Assembly (NCBI GenBank): GCA_025024175.1
Contig: QCXZ01000137.1
Span: 63,018,911 to 63,082,910 of the forward strand
DNA: 64,000 bases
Source of the DNA: Rhyzopertha dominica
Taxonomy: Eukaryota > Arthropoda > Insecta > Coleoptera > Bostrichidae
Reading direction: 5' to 3'
Both the position numbers and the translations under genes were made by a program. The notes below the pieces were generated by a model that had not been told where the DNA came from, ran no database searches, and saw only the letters and a program-made list of their open reading frames with translations. Positions 57,648 to 64,000 of this stretch are shown piece by piece. How positions within the stretch are numbered: the stretch's first letter is position 1; each line of letters starts with the position of its first letter.

Positions 57648-60549
57648 AGGTTCATATATCTGCCATCTCACCAAGCAAAGTATTATATTAAATACTTGCG
57701 TATAGAGAGAGAGTATTAAATTGTGACTAAAGATAATGCCTTTACATTATTACAAACTATAACTATATAAAAAATAATGCCGAACCCAAGGGCTAATGTT
57801 GCTNTAACCATATTTGAAGTATTAGCAGGTATGTAATAGACCTTATTCAGTTATAAATAAAATTAAATAATTAGTTATATATTTGCAACAATTTTATTAA
57901 GTATATATGCTTTAGTTTAAAATAAAAAAAAAAGAATACACCTTTAAAGTGTTAAAGATACAGAGTGATCCATCTTCATTAGAATTGCTCTGATTGCAGC
58001 TTACAAGGTACACGCTATACAGGATATTCTTGAACATTTGAACAATACTGTTATTGGTCCGAAAACAGTGCGACAGCTTCTATAAAAAAAATAGCCGTAA
58101 ATTGCTTCCTGCACAGAGCGACACCCTCTTAATTATGGCATATTGGAGATGTTTTTTTAATTAATATCATGCATGCATAGACTCATGTAAGAATATGTAA
58201 ATCAAATAAATTTTTGGGAACTTACTAATTTTTTATAACGAATAATTTGGTAGATATAGTGATAATTTAAAAATTAATTAATTTATGTGCATATCAGATC
58301 TATGTATAGGTGAAATAAAAATCAAGTTATATTTCAATATTTCTGATAAATTGCAGTTACCTTGTTACCTTATAGTTGTTATATAGAGAAGATACCTTTT
58401 CTATGCGCCATTTTCTCGAAAAACCGGTGTTAAATCCTGTTCACATACTGCTTTGCTACCTATTTGGCAACACGCCCTGAAATTAAAAACATACATTTAC
58501 CAGTGTACTAAGATTAAGAAGAAAGTGCCTTCTAATCGAACTACGACCCAACTACCTGTTGCCATAATAACGAAGCTCGCAAGCACGATTTAAAATCTAT
58601 TGTACTCGAAAACGATGGATTTTATCATAGACTTCCGGACAAAGTTATCACGTAACCTACGTTTTGTTGTATTTTTCAAAGGTTTAGGATATATGACTAT
58701 AGGGAATACACAGAAACCTAAAAACACAACAAGTAATTCATGTTTAGTCAAGTGTCATAGCCTGTTACAAATATTATAAAACATTTCTAGCACACTGAGA
58801 TGATTAGGCCATTCAGTTTGTGATTTTACAAATATTAAAAAAATCAGTTCGAAAAAGTATATTTATTCTAAAACAATCAATTTTTTTCAAAGCCGAAAAA
58901 CCATTACAAGTGTTACCTAGTATTCATCTCATAATATTAACTTTCTTATGTAATCGATGGTAATACGTAATTCAGAAATACATCAACACCAACTTATTGG
59001 GTTGTGCCAGTCGAATTCTTTTTCGCCAAAGTTAATGGAACGCAGGCACGTTCGAACCACAAAGCTACGCTAATTGCAAATTTCCTATGTCAGAACCGAG
59101 TAATATACGAAACTGGCAAGTAAGTTTGGTGTTATTACGCAGTGTTTGAGGCATAATTAAAATCATAATTAACATCGAAATTGCTATTGAACAATTGGCA
59201 TGGTTGTGACGCGCACGCACATGCCCGTTTTGCCGAGCCGTTTCCCTAACAAAATTTTAATTGAAACCGCAATATACCGAACTCTACTCGGAAATAATTT
59301 AGTTAGCTTCGTACGGTAGCGAACTAATTACCTTTTGTACATAGTGAAATCCAGCTTGAGGTATCTGGAACACCCCTGCGCGCGTGTTGCTGCGCTCTAC
59401 AAATACTTTCCTTAATTTACTAAATTTCACTGCTTCGAAGTAAACTTTCTGATTATTCCGCAGCTCGCTGTTTAGGGAATGCAACGCTGTACACCCAGCA
59501 ATGTCGGTAGCTTTGTAGGTGTTATAAAGCAAACTATTATTATATAACGACCGTTCATAAAAAACGAGTCAAGTAAGCCATGGCCATCTCTTTCTAACAC
59601 GAATGTAGTGCCTATCGTGTAAGTTAATTCGTATAATTTGACGAATTCGTCATTTATTGCCTTCATGAAAATAACATACTATTACTATTACCTTCGACTA
59701 ATTTGGACACCGTTGATTCCGCGGTAACGTTTACTAATCGCATAATACCATATCGATAACCGCAACGTCAGTGAAAATTGCAAACGTAGCTAGCTTGACA
59801 ATCGACAGTTGTGACCAAAGATGTTCTATATGATTAAAGGTTGTGACCGTTCAGTTTGTCACACCAGCATTACACTGCGGCAAAAACCATTATCGGACAA
59901 CCTGACCCGTTTTACTATGAACGCGCACTACTATTTGATATCAGAATTTAGCTCTTCAAACTCTTCCTTTATTTTTTCTTACCTTTACTTACCTGTTGAG
60001 TTGGGAGTATCAGTAGTAAAGAGGGTTAGTCCTTTGGTATGCGGATTTCAGACAGTAGCTTCAATGGGAAAATATTACAGTTTTATGATCCTAATTCAAT
60101 GTAGCGTCTGCATTCTTGAAAAATATTATGGCTTAGGTACTACATATCGAAATAAATGGCGATATCTTATNATTCCTCTAACGACACCAAATATAAAAGT
60201 TTAAGAAAGTGAGATAACGTCTGTCAGTTATACAAATAATAAGTCATTTTTGAGAAATGCCATTAACTTTTAGTACAAACTGTAGTTTATCAGCCATTTT
60301 TAGGCTTCCCAATGATGTAAAATTTAATATGAATACCTATTTAAAAAAATGTAAGATGTATTTCCATTTTTCTCTTTTCTTCTGACTTTAATGTGGTCAG
60401 CGATGACAAAAACAAATACTTGGGTCTTTAATTTTGCAAAGCAAGACATTTCAGAAACTGCTGTTTAATTAATTGAATTTGTGTAACGAAGTACTATCAA
60501 ATATCTATACATGTTTAAAAACTAAATCTAGGCACTTAATAATTAATTA
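57648..60549. other. mostly AT-rich, nothing firmly recognised
   Basis: A GC-richer island at 59000-59500 has short frames only. A 127-codon plus frame (59821-60204) has no domain and a composition like noncoding DNA. Undetermined bases lie at 57804 and 60171. Confidence 0.4.
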
Positions 60550-61160
60550 CAAGCAACCCTCAAAAAACCGCCATTATTAACAATACAAGTATTGTATCGT
60601 TTCAAAAGAGAGAGTGAAGCTTGTCTAATAAAATGCATTTCGATTCCCATGAAAACTCCTCAAAGACTTCTGTAAAGCCTTCCACTCTTTTATAATTTCG
60701 GGAATAAATTTTGTTTTTAATTATTGTTCCCTATATAAAAAATCTAAAAGGGAAGGATCGGGAGGCCATGAAATTGGCCCGTTTCTTCCAATCCAGGAGT
60801 GGGAAAAACTTCATTTAAATAATAATTTCGCATTTCCTCATGCTATGAGAGGGTACCCGCCTTGTTGAAACTATAGAAGCATTGCACGAGTCTCTAAATT
60901 CAGTTCATCCGACGTAGTTTGGAATTCATTGTGGAGAAATTTGATATGACGTGCACCAATTAAAGACCTATCAAAAATAATATAGGTACCATAACTACAT
61001 TAAACCCGAATTTGAATTGGGGTCTTCTCTGTGCAACAAGATGAGAATTTTCCTGCAACTAAGATGTTTATTGTGCCTATTGAACTAAAAATTGTGGATA
61101 GGCTCTAGACATATGTGTTAACTGTCTCTAGAATTTTATGCCTCTTTCGCAGTCTTAGCG
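60550..61160 (-). pseudogene. DDE transposase relic, copy E (central and C-terminal part)
   Basis: The minus strand reads VAQRRPQFKFGFNVVMV near 61000-61045, corresponding to the kiNVWaGI block. DRSLIGARHIKFLHNEF is the LtG..YL.FL.ne block, and LETRAMLL-stop-FQQGG is the FQQDGAP block with the second Asp changed to Gly. WIGRNGPISWPPDP then LLDFLY (about 60730-60796) is the WPPRSPDLTPLDF block. A C-terminus CIVNNGGFFEG follows near 60560-60590. Blocks are in the correct order over about 600 bp, with frameshifts. It is the most complete of the six copies in its central part. Confidence 0.75.
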
Positions 61161-62279
61161 CGCTGTGCTGTTGCTGTCTTGTCTTTAAAATACGCCAGCT
61201 AACACATTTGTTTTGAAATATCCTTTGGTTTACTGAAGGGTCCATAAATTCCTAAATTATCATACAGTCTTTCAAATGTGAAGAAAAAAAGTTTGTGACG
61301 ATGAAGATAACGTTAAAATATTTCGTGACACTCAACAAAACCGCGCTTTTCCAAGTTTAAATAATTCATTTAAAAAAACTATCTTTTTTACTATATGTTA
61401 CAGCATAAAGGATTGACGGATTGATATGTAATTAATTTGTTTTCATTTGTCCATGGCTAACAACGTTAGAATCAGAATAAAGCACAGAAATGACAGATTT
61501 TTTTAAGTCATATACAACTAAGATTTGTATCAAAAAAAGGTCCTTGAAAATGACAGCTTACATTATCTGACTCAGGGCATCATTTTCTAAAACTTTTATA
61601 TTTAAGCTTGTAATAAAAAGTAAGAATAGCGACGTTATAGGATTAAGAAAATTTCTGCAAACTTTCTTTTTCATAATATTCGAAAAATTCGAAAATTTGT
61701 ACTAAATTAGGTTCACAAGACTGCAAACGTTTTCCATTGATCTTTCCTTCTATCTACGCAAGTTTCCGAGATCCCCATAGTAAGCGTCGAAAAAGCTCAC
61801 CCCGTATATAGAAACTTAACCTGCTTTGCTAATAAAAAAAAATATTAATAGAGATATCGAATTACTATTTGCTGGAAATCTGGTATGGTGAATGTAGTGT
61901 CTGTATATACGGTAGTCAGCTTTTTAAATATTTTTGTGTATCCCAATCATCTGACGGGCAAATCATTTAATATCTGCAACGGCTTCACAGTAAATATTTT
62001 TTTACATTACTTGTTATCTATTTACTCCTTTTTAAAATATAACACATGATCGAAGTGTTCCTTTTAGTTTTCGAGATATCCATGTCAAATTCGAAAAACG
62101 AATTCTAGAGCTCAGTTCTATAACTGTTGGATATAAAAATATCCAAAAGTTGACGCTCTTTAACTCCCCGTACTCAAAAAGTCCGGTCCGCAATAATAAT
62201 TTCACAATGATAGATGAACTGTTGTAATCTAGGAGGATAAATGTGACACTGCTAGCATTTATCTGAAAAGGCGCGATTA
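61161..62279. other. AT-rich stretch with a possible transposon end
   Basis: At 61796-61812 the sequence ctcaccccgtatatag reads, on the minus strand, as tatacggggtgag, the kind of end seen on insect DNA transposons (tacagggtg-like). It lies at a plausible distance for the 5' end of copy E. No matching opposite end was found. Nothing else was recognised. Confidence 0.3.
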
Positions 62280-62880
62280 ACAGCAGACAATAAGTTACCA
62301 GTGAATACACGGGTTGCATTTCAATCACTAGCTGATACACCTCATCAGATGCGAGATGTCTCGCCACTTCATACGTGTTACACAAACCTCTCTTAATTAG
62401 GCCGTGGGCGTAGCATAGTAATGGCGCCTGCAACCACACAACAATCTGCCATCTGGATCATAAATATGCAACTGCTGCGTAGACAATTGAAGCATAAAAT
62501 AGAGACTGATTGCAATTTCCATAAGTGAAACGTAATTTATTCACCGATGTAAATCAATTCGCGAAGAGACGCGACACTCAGACGTAATAACATAAATCGA
62601 CGACAGCCGCCCGCTCAAAATCTGCTCAGGGGGGTCAAAAATCTTCGCCCGGATAAATGCTATTTACGGTTTATTAAGTCCCGACAAATTGGTGGGATGT
62701 GCCGTCTTCTGCATTTGCTGCTAGAACAAATCATTATAAAGACCTTATTAAGAGGAACGACCGGTGTTTCAAGTTTAAGGAAATGTAATCCTAGGTAGTC
62801 ATTATTTTCCTGCGAGACATTAATGGGATGTACCGCTACAAATGTAGCTGAGCGAGAACGTCTCCATGCTAACGTGCATA
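62280..62880. other. GC-richer island, possible regulatory DNA
   Basis: CpG-bearing DNA (acgacagccgcccgctc, agcgagaacgtctcc) with a 135-codon minus frame (62032-62439) and a 78-codon minus frame (62660-62896). Neither has a recognisable domain. Confidence 0.22.
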
Positions 62881-63142
62881 ATACAGGGTTGACCAAGTGA
62901 AAAAATGTCTGTTTTTACTTAATAAGCGTTAAAATGCGAAAAGCCATTCTTTACGTCCTTAAACAGGTTTATTACTTTTAAATCGAAACAATTCATACAT
63001 TCCAGAAATTAGCATAACGAACTATACTTTTATATTTTTTTAAATCAGAGTTCATCCTTTTAGTTTAATTAATATTTCATCCGAACGGTTTTGTTAATAG
63101 GCATAATTTCTATTATTATCATTATTATAGAACAAAAAACTC

Positions 63143-63606
63143 TACACGTTTGTAGAACAACTACCCAGCACAGATGGTCTTTAAACATCAGGGCGGGTAT
63201 TGTGGCCACTCGTATAAAAGACCCATTTTATTTAAATGAACGTTTAATTGGCCAAGCTTATTTAGACTTTTTAAGGCAAATAGACAAATTATTATGAAAT
63301 TTTCCCCTAGTTACACTTAGGGATTTGTGGCTACAGTGTGATGGAGCTCCAGCTCGTAGTGCCAAACAAATGGAGTTTTTAAATGAAATTTTTCAAACAA
63401 ATTGATAAGCCGAGGCGGCCCTGTAATCCGGTCCGCAAAATTCAGAAGCGAAATATGTAGCACTGGTGCGACAACTCCTGAATATATCGTTGACATTTCA
63501 GAGTATTATACCTAAAATGCTTCTCAGAATTTAGCAGTGCCTCCAGCAGCGAGTTCGACTTTTTCGTTTGCAAAGCAGTAGACATATCGAGCACTTTATT
63601 AAATAA
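63143..63606 (+). pseudogene. DDE transposase relic, copy F (opposite orientation to copies A-E)
   Basis: The plus strand reads HRWSLNIRAGIVATRIKDPF then YLNERLIGQAYLDFLRQIDK, the NvWaGIvg..iiGPffl..rLtGqaYLdFL block. After one in-frame stop (63295) it continues LVTLRDLWLQCDGAPARSAK (second catalytic Asp in CDGAPA) and QMEFLNEIFQTN. The WIGR...SPDLTPLDFFLWG block is deleted. The frame then resumes at VALVRQLLNISLTFQSIIPK and ends QSSRHIEHFIK with TAA at 63604-63606. The IEH-hydrophobic ending matches the family's usual HFEHL. The internal deletion removes the third catalytic acid. Confidence 0.78.
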
Positions 63607-64000
63607 ACAAAGAAATTCATATGTAGCATTCCTATCATTCAGAAGCGGTCTATTAATAAGTGAAATTGCTCGAATGGAACAACATAACCTGAAACATATA
63701 ATGGTGTGCTGGTCCTAGTTATAGGCGTAGTTTTAGTGCGATTATTATCGCTGCAGATGGCACATTTAATTCATGTATTTTACATAATAAACCCAATTTG
63801 TATGGCACTTTCCTGGTAATTACCAAATTGTTAAAAACATTTATAATTCCGTTAAGTGAAAGGGTGAAAACGTTTTTCAAAATTCCACGTCAAACGGTTG
63901 AACAAATTGGTAATGACAATAATCAGAAGCTTTGTGCATGTTGCATGGGATACCGTGCCAAAGTGAAACCCAAGGATGGACTCTTCTACGTAATAGTACA
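63607..64000. other. right edge; short open frame running out of the window
   Basis: Near 63890-64000 a plus frame (VEQIGNDNNQKLCACCMGYR and on) stays open to the edge. It is too short to identify and may be chance. The rest is AT-rich. Confidence 0.25.

Noticed and set aside
59821..60204. 127-codon plus-strand frame
   Set aside because: No domain, AT-driven composition and one undetermined base. No promoter or splice context.
62032..62439. 135-codon minus-strand frame
   Set aside because: No domain, mixed composition across an island edge. Length is within chance for this window.

Overview
The window looks like AT-rich intergenic or intronic DNA from an insect. The order cannot be told from the sequence. 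The basis is a complete BEL/Pao LTR retrotransposon, several mariner/IS630-type transposase relics, CR1/Jockey-like and RTE-like LINE relics, a tRNA-related SINE and a sharp heat-shock promoter, with no bacterial-style gene packing. Single undetermined bases (n) are scattered through it, for example at 4099, 17351, 38429 and 53590. No complete host protein gene could be recognised. Almost all readable coding sequence belongs to transposable elements, and most of it is broken.

Left part (1-13.2 kb). A minus-strand promoter with two perfect heat-shock elements, a TATA box and an initiator-like site sits at 543-645 and fires toward the left edge. It is followed by a TTAA-flanked palindromic MITE (778-969), a possible small host exon (2192-2285, minus), a 340 bp near-perfect hairpin (2695-3036) and a GC-rich island with a CRE site (3440-4660). 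Next come an RTE-like LINE relic (5080-5780), the first of six relics of one DDE transposase family (7524-7890), a second possible host exon (8474-8716, minus) and a Jockey-like LINE relic lacking its RT core (10700-11570).

Middle (13-34 kb). This part holds an inverted-repeat element (14392-14789), a SINE (15728-15945), two mariner relics (16570-17140 plus, 31947-32893 minus), a LINE fragment (20030-20460), a pair of TATCGATA palindromes near 25.5 kb and a THAP-like first exon (29671-29826). Long AT-rich stretches between them show nothing I can name.

BEL element (34724-40914). It has identical 227 bp LTRs, a 5 bp target duplication GATAT and one uninterrupted 1712-residue Gag-Pol frame. 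It is young and may still be active.

Right part (41-64 kb). It contains a 477 bp palindrome with a 21-base loop (45295-45771), five more copies of the DDE family (near 47.3, 48.9, 53.2, 60.9 and 63.4 kb), a LINE relic abutting one of them (47946-48590) and a third mariner relic carrying an inverted duplication (54484-54930). A 5'-truncated LINE ending in an ATT microsatellite lies at 56037-57647. Short GC-richer islands recur every few kilobases and may be cis-regulatory modules of a host gene outside the window.

Apart from the BEL element the genes do not work together. The layout records repeated waves of transposon insertion and decay in a gene desert.
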